From assembly GCA_052436255.1 (NCBI GenBank), contig JBQVNP010000003.1, positions 1 through 64,000 of the forward strand: a DNA stretch of 64,000 bases, written 5' to 3'. The DNA comes from Pelomonas sp052436255 (GTDB lineage Bacteria; Pseudomonadota; Gammaproteobacteria; Burkholderiales; Burkholderiaceae_C). The translations under genes and the position numbers were made by a program. Below, piece after piece: positions 1 to 12,000 of this stretch (the first letter of the stretch is position 1; every line of letters starts with the position of its first letter). The notes beneath the pieces were generated by a model. The model had not been told where the DNA came from. It was given only the letters and a program-made list of their open reading frames with translations, and did not search any database.

Positions 1-1105
1 CGGTGACCGGTGCCGGGGCTGCACCCAGCAAGGCCAGCGCGCGGGCGCTCCATGGGACGGGCAAGGTCGTCGGCGCAGTCTCGGCCAGCGTCAACACCAG
101 GCGGTCGCCCTCCGGGCTGCTCAGCCGCTCGCCGGCCTCGCCCAGCAGGCTGCCCGCCAGGCTGCGCTGCGGGTCGATCAACAGCAACCGCAGGTCGGCG
201 GGACCGCTGCCGACCTTCATTGGCAGGGCGTGCGCCAGTCGCCAACTGCGCAGGCCGGGCCACAGCGCCAGCAGCAGGCGCGGCAGGGCCACCAGTGCCA
301 CGGTCGCCGCCAGCAGATGCAGCCAGTCCGCCGCCAAGGCCTGAGGCCCCTGCAGTGCGCCGTGGCGCAGCGGCGCGACGTCGGGCACCGCGAGGCCGGT
401 CAGCCAGCTTGCGGGTGCCAGCAGCACGTCCGCCAGGCGCTGCACCTGGGCCGTGTCGAGGTAGGTGCTTTCCCAGCCGATCAGGATCTCCAGCCCGAGT
501 GCGCGCAGATAGAGGCCGCCGATCAGCCCGAGGTTGAGCCCCAGCAGGCCGAGGTGCCAGAGCAGCGCGCAGCGCGCCGACTGCAGGGGTGCGCTGAGCC
601 GCCACCAGTGCGCCAGCGCCTGACCGCTACGCCCGCGGGCGCCTCGTGCCAGCAGGCGCTTCCACAGGCGCAAGGCGAGACCGTCGGTGGCCTGCCGGCG
701 GTGCGCCGTGAACGCCAGCGCCAGCAGCAGGCCATAGCCCAGCAACTGCAGCACGAGCACGCCCCACAGCGGCAGCGCCAGCAGGTTCAGTTGCTGGCCA
801 CCGAGCCTGTCCATGCCCAGCCCCAGCACGACGCCAAGCGTTGCGGCGGCGAGTGCCCAGTTGGCCGACCACAGCGGCCGCGCCAACAGGTCCGTCAGTC
901 GGTCATCGCGCTCGCCCAGGCGCTGTGCCGCGTGGCGCGCCCGTGCCAGCCGGAAGTCGACCGCCGGGCCCTCGGCGCGCGCCTGCTGCGTGGCCCAGCG
1001 GGCGTCGTCGGTCGACCACAGCGCGCCCACCGGGTTGCTCTCGGCCCAGTCCAACAGGGCCACGCGTCGCGCGGCTGCCTCGGGGGCCACGAGATCACGG
1101 TTCAA
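1..1105 (-). CDS. DUF2868 domain membrane protein (3' end outside window)
   Basis: Partial gene of 368 visible codons, running off the left edge. I translated it from the sequence. The start is a TTG: GGAGG lies 9 nt upstream, and the TTG sits 4 nt after the stop of the SNF2 helicase gene, so the two are probably cotranscribed and coupled. The N-terminus reads LNRDLVAPEAAARRVALL. Several hydrophobic stretches follow, including ALAAATLGVVLGLGM and LLALPLWGVLVLQLL, so it is a membrane protein. The N-terminal pattern and membrane layout resemble the DUF2868 family, which in proteobacteria often accompanies a DUF3482 GTPase. That partner would lie outside the window. Function unknown. Confidence 0.7.
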   Translation of the reverse strand, partial: MNRDLVAPEAAARRVALLDWAESNPVGALWSTDDARWATQQARAEGPAVDFRLARARHAAQRLGERDDRLTDLLARPLWSANWALAAATLGVVLGLGMDRLGGQQLNLLALPLWGVLVLQLLGYGLLLALAFTAHRRQATDGLALRLWKRLLARGARGRSGQALAHWWRLSAPLQSARCALLWHLGLLGLNLGLIGGLYLRALGLEILIGWESTYLDTAQVQRLADVLLAPASWLTGLAVPDVAPLRHGALQGPQALAADWLHLLAATVALVALPRLLLALWPGLRSWRLAHALPMKVGSGPADLRLLLIDPQRSLAGSLLGEAGERLSSPEGDRLVLTLAETAPTTLPVPWSARALALLGAAPAPVT

Positions 1106-1109
1106 GGCG

Positions 1110-4100
1110 TCAGTCCTCCAGCAGGGCGGCCAGCGCCTGTGCGTCCAACGGCGTTGCCTGCCCATCGCCCTCCAGCATGCCCTCGGCCAGGCCGCGCTTG
1201 TCGCGGTGCAGCTCGATGATGCGCTCCTCCACGGAACCGGCCGTCACCAGCCGGTAGACGGTGACAGGTCTTGCCTGGCCCATGCGGTGGGCGCGGCCGG
1301 CGGCTTGGTCTTCGGCGGCGGGGTTCCACCAGGGGTCGACGATGAGCACGTAGTCGGCCATCGTCAGGTTCAGGCCGAAGCCGCCGGCCTTCAGGCTGAT
1401 CAGGAAGACCTCGCCCTCGCCCCGTTGAAAGGCAGCCACGCGCTTGGTGCGCTCGGCCTGCGGCGTGCTGCCGTCCAGGCGCTGGAAGGGCAGGGCCATC
1501 TGCGTGAGGCGCTCACCCAGCAGGTCCAGATAGTCGGTGAACTGGCTGAACACCAGCGCCTTGTGACCGCCGTCCACCAGCTCGCGCACGATGTGCTCGA
1601 ACTCTGCCATCTTGCTGCCCACCAGGCCCAGCTCGGGCGAGACCAGGCGCGGGTCGCAGGCCGCACGGCGCAGCCGCATCAGCTCGGCCAGCACCTGCAT
1701 CGGCGCACCGCGCCCGGGGTCTGCCGCTGCTGCGGCCACGCTGGCGCGGGCGTCGCGGCGCAGCGCTTCCAGGAAGTGGCGTTCCTGCTCGGTCGGCTCG
1801 ACGCGGTGGACGATCTCGGTGCGTGGGGGCAGGTCTTGCAGCACCTGGGCCTTGGTGCGGCGCAGCAGGAAGGGCGCCACGATACGCCGCAGCCGCGCGC
1901 GGGCCGGCGCGTCCTGCTGGCGCTCGATGGGGCCGGCAAAGCGCTCGTTGAACTGCTGCGGCGTGCCGAGCAGGCCGGGGTTGATGAGGTTCATGATGGA
2001 CCACAGGTCCGCCAGCCGGTTCTCGACCGGCGTGCCGGACAGGGCGAGGCGGAAGTCGGCATCGAACTCGGCCACCGACTTGGCCCGCTTGGTGGCCGCG
2101 TTCTTCAGCGCCTGGGCTTCGTCCAGCACCAGCGTGGCCCAGCGGCGCGCGGCAAAGGCGTCGGCGTCGATCTGCGCCAGCGCATAGCTGGCGACGACAA
2201 CATCGCCCGGGCCGGCGGCTTGCAGCAGCGCGTTGCGATCGGCCGCCTCGGCATAGACCTGCACGTTCAGGCCCGGCGAAAACGCGGCGCACTCGGCCGC
2301 CCAGTTGCCGCAGACCGACGTCGGCGCCAGCACGAGTGCCGGGCCCCGCGTGCTGCGCTCGATCAGCAGGGCCAGCGTCTGCACCGTCTTGCCCAGGCCC
2401 ATGTCGTCGGCCAGGCAGGCGCCAAAGCCGGCGGCGGCCAGGCGGCTCATCCAGGCAAAGCCTTCGGCCTGGTAGCTGCGCAACTCGGCGCGCAGCGACC
2501 TGGGCGCCTGCGGCTGCAGCGCGGCGGCGGCCGCGAGCTGGTCCACGCGCGCCCGCCAGGCCTTGTCGCCCGCCAACTGCACGCCCGCCAGGCCCTGGTC
2601 GAGCCAGGCGGCGCCGGCATGGGGCAGTTGCAGCTCGCCCTTCTTGGTCTGGGCCAGTGAGTCCAGGTCGCGCAGCTGCTGGCGCAACTGTTCGGACAGC
2701 GCCAGGTAGTGGCCCTCGGCGAGGCGCACGAAGCGGCTCTTGCTGGCGCGGTTCAGGGCCAGCAGTTCCTGCAGGCCGACGACGCGGCCTTCCTCGACCT
2801 GCGCCTCGCCCGTCACGCCCAGCCAGTCGCGCCCGCTGCTGACCTCGATCTGCACCGCGCTGCCGTCCACCGGCAGCACGCGCACCGGCTTGCCCTTGGG
2901 CCAGGCCAGCGCGGCGATGCCGGGCAGGCCGGGCAGGCGCTCGACGGCGGCCAGCGCCTCCTCGGCATCGGCCAGCAGCCAGGGCTGGTCGGGCGGCTGC
3001 TCGGGGTCGAGAAAGGGCAGGGCGTCGAGGACGGAGGCGCGGTGGCCGGCCTCGGCTTCGAGGTTGCGCTCGGTGGCCAGGCTCAGGCCCTCGTGCAGGC
3101 ACATCAGCCGCGCCCGGCCCAGGCCAGGCGTGACGGCGGGACCGAAGTCGCCAAAGGGCTGGGCCACCAGCAGCAGGCTCAGGCCCTCGCCCTGAGGCGT
3201 GAGTCGGGCATGCAGCCGGCTGTCGCCGGCCACGCGCTGGCCGGCGTCGGCGTCGGAATGCAGCTGGAAATGACCGGTCAGCACCTGCAGCGCCGCGCCC
3301 AGCTCGGCGCTGGCATTCGCCGGCACCTTCCAGCCCTGGGCCACCAGCTCGGCCACGCGGCGCTGGGTGGGCGTGATGCGGATCAGCCGCGCGCGGCCCG
3401 CGCCTTCGCGCAGCACGCGCTGGGAGTTGCGGCGCTCGCGCTCGGCGTCGGCCTGGGCGCCGTGCAGCAGGCCGGCGTGAGGCGGCTCGGCCGAGACCAG
3501 CGGCGGGTGCAGGTGGAACTCGAAGGCGGCGGCAGCATCGGTGCCGACCCGCCTGATCTCCAGCTCCGGCAGGCCTTCGCTCAGCTCCACCCACTGGCCC
3601 GGCGCGTCGGCAAACATCAGGTGCGGGTGGCCGATCAGCGCGACGATGGCCTGGCTCACGTCCAGGCGCAGGTCGTGCACGCCGGCCCAGGCGTCGCGCT
3701 CGATGTGGCGCAGCACCAGGTTGTCGCGGCTGCGCTGGGCGCCCTGCTTCTTCAGCTTGGCCAGCGTCACGGCCTTGAACTTGGTGACGCCGCGCGCGCT
3801 GGTGCTGATCTCCAGCGGTTCCAGCGTGTGGACGCGGCCGGCGCTGTCGAGCTTGAGCTGCCAGGCCAGCTCGGGCTTGGTCGCTGCACCGGCGGGCTTG
3901 CCGTCGTCGCTGAGGGCGGCTATTGCCGCGAGGGCGTCCTGCCAGGCCTGGCGCGGCTGGCCGAGGAAGTTGGCGATGCGAGTCGGCCCGCTGCCGCCCA
4001 GCTCCAGGCGCTGCAGGGCTGCGCTCAGACAGTCGGCCAACAGCGCTTGATCCGCGCCGAGGCCGGCGAGCAGGTCCTGCGCAAGCTGGGGCGTCCAGCC

Positions 4101-5345
4101 CGGCGCGGGCTTGCCCAGCCAGGCGGCGAGCAGCAGGCGGTCCACCGGCGCGGCGTCGCCCGGCGCGCGGGGATGGAAGGCGGCTTCGAGCCAGCTGTCC
4201 TCGCCCAGCTTCACGCCGATGCCATGTGCCCACAGGCCCCAGGCCTCATAGGCGGTTGGGTTGCGGCTGCCGGATTCGGCAATCGCGTACTTGCGCGCCT
4301 GCGCCCAGGCCTTGGGATCGTCCTGGGCCAGCAGGCTGAGCAGGTAGAAGCGGGCGGTGTCCAGCGACAGCGCATTGCGGCGGCTGCGGCTGGCGGCGTG
4401 GATGGTCTTGATGGCGGCCTCGAAGCTTGCGCTGGCCTCGGCCCAGCGGCCGGCGACGAGGGCGCGTGTGGCAGCCAGCAGCGTCACGCCGGGGCCTTCA
4501 AGGCCACGCAGATGATGGTCGGCGCGGTCCAGCTCCAGGGCCAGCATGTCGGCCTCGGCCAGGCGGGCGCGCATCGGGATGCTGAGCGGCTTGTCGCTGG
4601 CCTGCAGCCAGGCGCGCAGCTCGGCGCGTATCGCGTGACCGGCCGGAAGGACGTCCAGCAACTGGCCGAGCAGGCCGTCACGCAGCTCGGCGTCGATCTG
4701 GCCCAGCAGGCGAGGGCACCAGGGGTCGATCAAGGCCTGCACGGCCAGCATCGGGCTGGACAGCTCCTGCAGGCGCGTGTCGATCACCTCACGGAACTCG
4801 CCCGTCGGCATGCCCGAATAGATCATCAGCCGCAGCACCGTGCGCATGTCCTCGGGGCTGCGAAAGTTGACCCAGCCGATGGGGTCCTGCCAGCGGCCCC
4901 GGCCCGCGCCCAGCAGCCACAGCCGCTGGCGCCAGTAGCGCTCGTGGCCGGGGGCGGCGAGCAGGGTCTGCAGGCGATCAACGTGATCGCCCAGCACGAC
5001 GCGCGTGCCCTTGCCGTACTGCCCCTGGGCCCGGCCCTGGGCGACCAGCGCCTGCAGGCCGTCGCGCACGGCGTAGTGGTCGAAGGCCTCGCCATTGGCG
5101 CGCTCGCGGCCGGTCATGGCCAGCCATTGCAGGACGGCATTGATGCTGGCGTTGCCGCCCAGCAGCAGCAGGGCATCGAGCAGGGTCTGCGGGTCGGCCT
5201 CGGGCAGGGCGCCAGGGGCGGCGAGTTGCTGTGTCCGCTGGGCGGCTGCGGCCGCGCGGCCTCTGCGCAGCATCTCTTCGGCGGTGACGACGCTGCCGTC
5301 GGGCAGCTGGAACTTGAGCGTGTGGTCGAGTGGGGGGCGTGCCAT
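1110..5345 (-). CDS. SNF2/RapA-family DEAD-like helicase, 1411 aa
   Basis: Large ATPase of the SNF2 superfamily. The first 950 or so residues are family-specific and I recognise no named domain in them. The helicase core follows: Walker A in LADDMGLGKTVQTL near residue 980, the DEAQ box in LDEAQALKN near 1075, LSGTPVENRLADLWS, and the C-terminal half with VFSQFTDYLDLL and GRAHRMGQ near 1350. These proteins use ATP to move on double-stranded DNA or remodel nucleoprotein; the bacterial substrate is generally unknown. ATG start. The gene follows rhlE on the same strand after a terminator-like hairpin and precedes the DUF2868 gene by 4 nt. Confident on family, not on role. Confidence 0.93.
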   Translation of the reverse strand: MARPPLDHTLKFQLPDGSVVTAEEMLRRGRAAAAAQRTQQLAAPGALPEADPQTLLDALLLLGGNASINAVLQWLAMTGRERANGEAFDHYAVRDGLQALVAQGRAQGQYGKGTRVVLGDHVDRLQTLLAAPGHERYWRQRLWLLGAGRGRWQDPIGWVNFRSPEDMRTVLRLMIYSGMPTGEFREVIDTRLQELSSPMLAVQALIDPWCPRLLGQIDAELRDGLLGQLLDVLPAGHAIRAELRAWLQASDKPLSIPMRARLAEADMLALELDRADHHLRGLEGPGVTLLAATRALVAGRWAEASASFEAAIKTIHAASRSRRNALSLDTARFYLLSLLAQDDPKAWAQARKYAIAESGSRNPTAYEAWGLWAHGIGVKLGEDSWLEAAFHPRAPGDAAPVDRLLLAAWLGKPAPGWTPQLAQDLLAGLGADQALLADCLSAALQRLELGGSGPTRIANFLGQPRQAWQDALAAIAALSDDGKPAGAATKPELAWQLKLDSAGRVHTLEPLEISTSARGVTKFKAVTLAKLKKQGAQRSRDNLVLRHIERDAWAGVHDLRLDVSQAIVALIGHPHLMFADAPGQWVELSEGLPELEIRRVGTDAAAAFEFHLHPPLVSAEPPHAGLLHGAQADAERERRNSQRVLREGAGRARLIRITPTQRRVAELVAQGWKVPANASAELGAALQVLTGHFQLHSDADAGQRVAGDSRLHARLTPQGEGLSLLLVAQPFGDFGPAVTPGLGRARLMCLHEGLSLATERNLEAEAGHRASVLDALPFLDPEQPPDQPWLLADAEEALAAVERLPGLPGIAALAWPKGKPVRVLPVDGSAVQIEVSSGRDWLGVTGEAQVEEGRVVGLQELLALNRASKSRFVRLAEGHYLALSEQLRQQLRDLDSLAQTKKGELQLPHAGAAWLDQGLAGVQLAGDKAWRARVDQLAAAAALQPQAPRSLRAELRSYQAEGFAWMSRLAAAGFGACLADDMGLGKTVQTLALLIERSTRGPALVLAPTSVCGNWAAECAAFSPGLNVQVYAEAADRNALLQAAGPGDVVVASYALAQIDADAFAARRWATLVLDEAQALKNAATKRAKSVAEFDADFRLALSGTPVENRLADLWSIMNLINPGLLGTPQQFNERFAGPIERQQDAPARARLRRIVAPFLLRRTKAQVLQDLPPRTEIVHRVEPTEQERHFLEALRRDARASVAAAAADPGRGAPMQVLAELMRLRRAACDPRLVSPELGLVGSKMAEFEHIVRELVDGGHKALVFSQFTDYLDLLGERLTQMALPFQRLDGSTPQAERTKRVAAFQRGEGEVFLISLKAGGFGLNLTMADYVLIVDPWWNPAAEDQAAGRAHRMGQARPVTVYRLVTAGSVEERIIELHRDKRGLAEGMLEGDGQATPLDAQALAALLED

Positions 5346-5377
5346 GGGGCGGGATTAGATCAGCGCAAAAGCGAAAA

Positions 5378-5404
5378 CGGCCCGCCTCCGAAGAGGGCGG
5401 GCCG
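5378..5404 (-). terminator. Rho-independent terminator after rhlE
   Basis: A 9-bp GC stem (CGGCCCGCC with GGCGGGCCG) is followed on the minus strand by TTTTCGCTTTT. It lies between the rhlE stop and the start of the SNF2 gene, so it should separate their transcripts. Confidence 0.75.
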
Positions 5405-5422
5405 CGATGCGGGGCGCGTTGT

Positions 5423-6958
<1,536 letters not shown>

Positions 6959-7053
6959 TCGGGTAGGGGAGTGAGCACGCCTGGTCGCGACGCCATGCCG
7001 CGCCGCGGGGAGCGGCGCCAGTCTTCGGGCAGGGCGGGCGGCGTGCAGGGGCT

Positions 7054-7090
7054 GAAAAGAGAACGCCGCGCAAGACTGAGAAGCGCGGCG
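7054..7090 (-). terminator. Terminator after ABC binding-protein gene
   Basis: An 8-bp stem (CGCCGCGC with GCGCGGCG) and an 11-nt loop are followed on the minus strand by GTTCTCTTTT. It begins just after the stop of the gene ending at 7103. Confidence 0.65.
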
Positions 7091-7102
7091 AATGACCGCA
7101 TT

Positions 7103-8683
7103 CTACTTTGGCGCGACCTTCACCCAGTCGACGCTGAGCCAATTGGCCGGCGAATGCGGCACGCTCACGTTGGCCTTCATCGCCCAGGGGATGACCTGGC
7201 GGTGCAGCGGGATCAGGTTGACCTGCTCGCGATAGGCCTGCAGCGCGGCCTTGACGAGGGCCTGGCGCTTGGCTTCGTCCGCCTCGATGCTGGACGCGGC
7301 GGCCAGCGCGTCGGCCTTGTCATTGATGATGCCGCTGTAGTTGCCCACGCCGACACCCTGTTCGCCGCGGTTGCGCAGCACGGGCGTCAGCATGACCTCG
7401 GCGTCCACGGTGCCGCCGCCCCAGCCGGCGAGGTACAGGCTGGTGTCCTGCTTCTCGACCTTGGGGAAGAAAAGGGTGCGCGGCATGGCGTTGACGCGCA
7501 CCTTGACCTTCAACTGCGCCCACATGCTGGCCACCGCCACGCAGAGCTTCTCGTCGTTGATGTAGCGGTTGTTGGGGCAGTCCATCGTCACCTCGAAGCC
7601 GTTGGCATAGCCGGCCTCGGCCATCAGCTTGCGTGCAGCGGCGAGGTCATAGGGCAACCGCGTCTCCAGGGCGGGGTCGTTGTAGCTGCCCAGTGGCGAG
7701 GGCGTCAGCGCGCCGGTCGGTGACGAGTAACCGGCCATCAGCTTGGTCTTGATGGTCTCGATGTCGATGGCCTGGTAGAGCGCCCGGCGCACGCGCACGT
7801 CCTTGAACGGGTTCCTGCCGCCGGGCGCCTTGCCATGCAGCAGGGTGTCGCGCGTCTGGTCCAGGCCGAGGAAGATGAGGCGGTTCTCCGGGCCGTCGAC
7901 GACCTTGAGCCCGGCCGTGCGGCTCAGCCGCTCGATGTCGCGCGAGGGCGGGTCCAGCACCAGGTCGAGCTCGCCCGTGATGAGCGCGGCCGTTCGGGTG
8001 GCGTCGTTGGAGATGGGCGTGAAGCTGAACTCCTGGACATTGCCCTGATCGGGCGCGCTGCGGCCCCACCAGTCTGGGTTGCGCTTATAGGTGGTCTTCA
8101 CGCCGGGCTGCCGGCTGACGAGCATGTAGGGCCCGGTCCCATTGGCGTTCAGGTTGGCGTGGCTGGTCTCCTTCTCCTTGAAGTTCAGCGGCCGCGTGAC
8201 GCCGTGCTGCTCGCACCATCGCTTGCTCATGATCAGCAGGTTCATCAGGTGCTCGCCGAAAATGGGGTTGGGCTTGGACAAGACGAACTCGACCGTCAGC
8301 GGGTCCACGGCCCTGGGGATCCCGACGGCGTTGGCGTAGACGCGGAAGGGCGAGTTCGGGTCACGCAGGCGCTGCATCGAGAAAATCACGTCCTCCGCAC
8401 TGAAGGGGCTGCCGTCGTGGAACTTGACGCCGGCGCGCAGCTTGAGGCGCCACAGCAGCGGGTTCACCTGCGTCCACTCGGTGGCCAGCGACGGCACCAG
8501 GCTCTGGTCCCTGGCGCGCCGCAGCAGGAACTCGTAGACCTGGTTGTTCAGCGCCGTGGTCAGCAGCTCGTTCTGCGAGTGCGGGTCCAGCGTCTGTAGG
8601 TCGCCCTGGGCGGCCCAGCGCAGGGCCTGGGCCTGGGCGAGGCTGGCGGCGAAAAACAGCAGGGCAGCAACGAGACGGGGCAT
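7103..8683 (-). CDS. ABC transporter substrate-binding protein, family 5 (peptide type)
   Basis: Periplasmic solute-binding protein of the oligopeptide/dipeptide/nickel class (SBP_bac_5). It has a clear signal peptide, MPRLVAALLFFAASLAQAQA, then the family start LRWAAQGDLQTLDPHSQNE, and LKLRAGVKFHDGSPFSAEDV near residue 85. Length 526 aa is normal. AAGGAAG is 4-10 nt before the ATG. No permease or ATPase gene is adjacent: it is flanked by rhlE and, divergently, by ettA. It is therefore an orphan binding protein whose transporter must be elsewhere. The ligand cannot be told from sequence; a peptide is most likely, heme or opine possible. Confidence 0.9.
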   Translation of the reverse strand: MPRLVAALLFFAASLAQAQALRWAAQGDLQTLDPHSQNELLTTALNNQVYEFLLRRARDQSLVPSLATEWTQVNPLLWRLKLRAGVKFHDGSPFSAEDVIFSMQRLRDPNSPFRVYANAVGIPRAVDPLTVEFVLSKPNPIFGEHLMNLLIMSKRWCEQHGVTRPLNFKEKETSHANLNANGTGPYMLVSRQPGVKTTYKRNPDWWGRSAPDQGNVQEFSFTPISNDATRTAALITGELDLVLDPPSRDIERLSRTAGLKVVDGPENRLIFLGLDQTRDTLLHGKAPGGRNPFKDVRVRRALYQAIDIETIKTKLMAGYSSPTGALTPSPLGSYNDPALETRLPYDLAAARKLMAEAGYANGFEVTMDCPNNRYINDEKLCVAVASMWAQLKVKVRVNAMPRTLFFPKVEKQDTSLYLAGWGGGTVDAEVMLTPVLRNRGEQGVGVGNYSGIINDKADALAAASSIEADEAKRQALVKAALQAYREQVNLIPLHRQVIPWAMKANVSVPHSPANWLSVDWVKVAPK

Positions 8684-8775
8684 CTGACTTCCTTGAAACC
8701 TGGCTCGGCGACAATATCAGGCATTGCAGGCCTCTCCCGGGGCCTGCCGCCATTTCAGCCTCACAGGATTTGCCC

Positions 8776-10440
<1,665 letters not shown>

Positions 10441-10503
10441 TGGCTCGCGGCGGACACAGGGACACAGTTCTTTACCCCCGCCGCAAACAACCCATACAGG
10501 GGC

Positions 10504-10539
10504 CCTGGAAGATGACTTCACCCCATCTTCTTCCAGGAG
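10504..10539 (+). promoter_or_regulatory. Hairpin over the ribosome binding site of the Spy-like gene
   Basis: CCTGGAAGAT (10504-10513) pairs with ATCTTCTTCCAGG (10525-10537), which carries a 3-nt bulge. The Shine-Dalgarno AGGAG (10535-10539) overlaps the base of the stem, and the ATG follows at 10547. Folding could limit initiation. The pairing is seen in the sequence; the regulatory role is inference. Confidence 0.4.
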
Positions 10540-10546
10540 ACCTCTG

Positions 10547-11035
10547 ATGAAAGCCTTCCAGATCCAGAACCTGTTGCGCGTCGGCACCGTGGCCGTCGCC
10601 TTGGCCTTGGGTGGCGTTGCGGCCCACGCCGGGGGCCATGGCGGACACCACAAGGGCGGCCATGCCGCGATGGCCGAAGGCGGCATGTTCGGCGCGCGCA
10701 TGGACCACATGCTCGACCTCGTCAATGCGACGGACGCGCAGCGCAGCCAGATCGAGGCCATCTTCAAGGCCGCGCGCCAGGACCTTGCCGGCCAGCGCGA
10801 TGCCGGCAAGAAGCTGCACCTGCAACTGGCCTCGCTCTACACCGCGCCCAACATCGACGCCGTGGCCATCGAATCGGTGCGTGCCCAGATGAGCGCCCAG
10901 CGCGAGGCTGCGGCCAAGCGCATGAGCCAGGCCAGCATCGAGGCCGCCCGCGTACTGACGCCCGAGCAGCGCAGCAAGATCGCTGAAGTCATGAAGAAGC
11001 GCATGGCTCGCCACGCGGGCCGCCACGCCGGTTGA
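10547..11035 (+). CDS. Spy/CpxP-family (LTXXQ-like) periplasmic protein
   Basis: Secreted 162-residue protein: signal peptide to about residue 27 (LRVGTVAVALALGGVAAHA), a Gly/His-rich mature start (GGHGGHHKGGH), then a helical body. NATDAQRSQIEAIFKAARQDL and LTPEQRSKIAEVMKKRMA are two repeats of the LTxxQ type seen in Spy, CpxP and ZraP-like periplasmic chaperones or metal-responsive proteins. The His-rich stretch after the signal peptide suggests metal binding. AGGAG is 7 nt before the ATG. It heads a cluster with the response regulator and kinase that follow, so it is probably both target and feedback partner of that system (inference). Confidence 0.85.
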   Translation: MKAFQIQNLLRVGTVAVALALGGVAAHAGGHGGHHKGGHAAMAEGGMFGARMDHMLDLVNATDAQRSQIEAIFKAARQDLAGQRDAGKKLHLQLASLYTAPNIDAVAIESVRAQMSAQREAAAKRMSQASIEAARVLTPEQRSKIAEVMKKRMARHAGRHAG

Positions 11036-11060
11036 TGGGTCCACAACAAGGAGTTCTGCG

Positions 11061-11843
11061 ATGCTTCAGCCCCGACCGGTCGGCGCCGAACCGCGCCGGC
11101 TTCCCTCCCTCCCGCATGCCCTGGTGATGAGTGCCCGACTGCTGTTGATCGACGACGATGCCCGCCTGACCGGCATGGTGGGCGACTACCTGCGTGCCGC
11201 CGGCTTCGACGTCAGCACGGCTGGCACCCTGGCCCAGGCCCGCCAGGCCCTGGCCCACGGCCGCGTCGCGTTGCTCGGGCTGGACCTGATGCTGCCCGAT
11301 GGCGACGGCCTGGACTTCTGCCGCGCCTTGCGGGGCGACCCGCGCTGGCGCCACCAGCCCGTGCTGATGCTGTCGGCGCGTGGCGAGCCCATGGACCGCA
11401 TCCTCGGCCTGGAGCTGGGCGCCGACGACTACCTGGCCAAGCCCTTCGAGCCGCGCGAGCTGCAGGCACGTATCAAGGCCTTGCTGCGCCGGCTGGAGCC
11501 CAAGCTCGACGGCGACGAGGTGCTGCGCTTCGGCCGCCTGGAGATCGACCTGGCCGCGCGCGTGGCGCGCCTGGACGGCAAGATCTGCGACCTGACCAGC
11601 CACCAGTTCGACCTGCTCGTCGTGCTGGCGCAAAGCCCGGGCCGCGTGCTGAGCCGCGACCAGATCATGGATGCGCTCAAGGGCCATCCGCTGGAAGCCT
11701 TCGACCGCTCCATCGACGTGCACATCTCGCGCATCCGAGCGGTCATTGAGGACGATCCCAAGAACCCGCGCCGCGTGCTCACCGTGCGTGGCGCGGGCTA
11801 TGTCTTCGCACGCAAGCAGGACGCCGACTCGGAACCCGCTTGA
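11061..11843 (+). CDS. OmpR-family response regulator (CpxR-like)
   Basis: DNA-binding response regulator of 260 aa. The receiver has acidic residues in LLLIDDDARL, the phospho-acceptor Asp in LDLMLPDGDG and Lys in DDYLAKPFEPREL. The C-terminal winged helix ends RRVLTVRGAGYVFA. The ATG at 11061 has AAGGAG 7 nt upstream and gives a 22-residue N-terminal extension. An ATG at 11127 (MSARLLLIDDD) would give the usual length but lacks as good a ribosome site. It lies 25 nt after the Spy-like gene and 153 nt before the kinase, with a small reading frame between. Likely regulates envelope or metal stress, by analogy with CpxR/BaeR. Confidence 0.93.
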   Translation: MLQPRPVGAEPRRLPSLPHALVMSARLLLIDDDARLTGMVGDYLRAAGFDVSTAGTLAQARQALAHGRVALLGLDLMLPDGDGLDFCRALRGDPRWRHQPVLMLSARGEPMDRILGLELGADDYLAKPFEPRELQARIKALLRRLEPKLDGDEVLRFGRLEIDLAARVARLDGKICDLTSHQFDLLVVLAQSPGRVLSRDQIMDALKGHPLEAFDRSIDVHISRIRAVIEDDPKNPRRVLTVRGAGYVFARKQDADSEPA

Positions 11844-11895
11844 ACGGAGCCCCTGGTCCAATGAGTACATTGGCCGGTCCCCGGAGGGGACGGCG

Positions 11896-12000
11896 ATGCC
11901 TGCAGCATCAAGCTGCAAGCACATCGCCGGCGCGGGCCGGCTCGGGAGCGGCCCAGCGCTCGGCCCGCCAAGCCCATCTCGACTCACGGCCTTGACTTGA
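11896..12000 (+). CDS. Possible 34-residue leader ORF overlapping the kinase start
   Basis: ATG at 11896 with GGAGGGG 6 nt upstream, the best ribosome site in the gap between regulator and kinase. It reads MPAASSCKHIAGAGRLG and ends ...SRLTALT, with its TGA (11998-12000) overlapping the TTG start of the kinase as TTGA. The kinase itself has no visible ribosome site, so translation of this frame could deliver ribosomes to it. I recognise no homologue; the peptide may matter only as a coupling device, or the frame may be chance. Confidence 0.4.
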   Translation: MPAASSCKHIAGAGRLGSGPALGPPSPSRLTALT

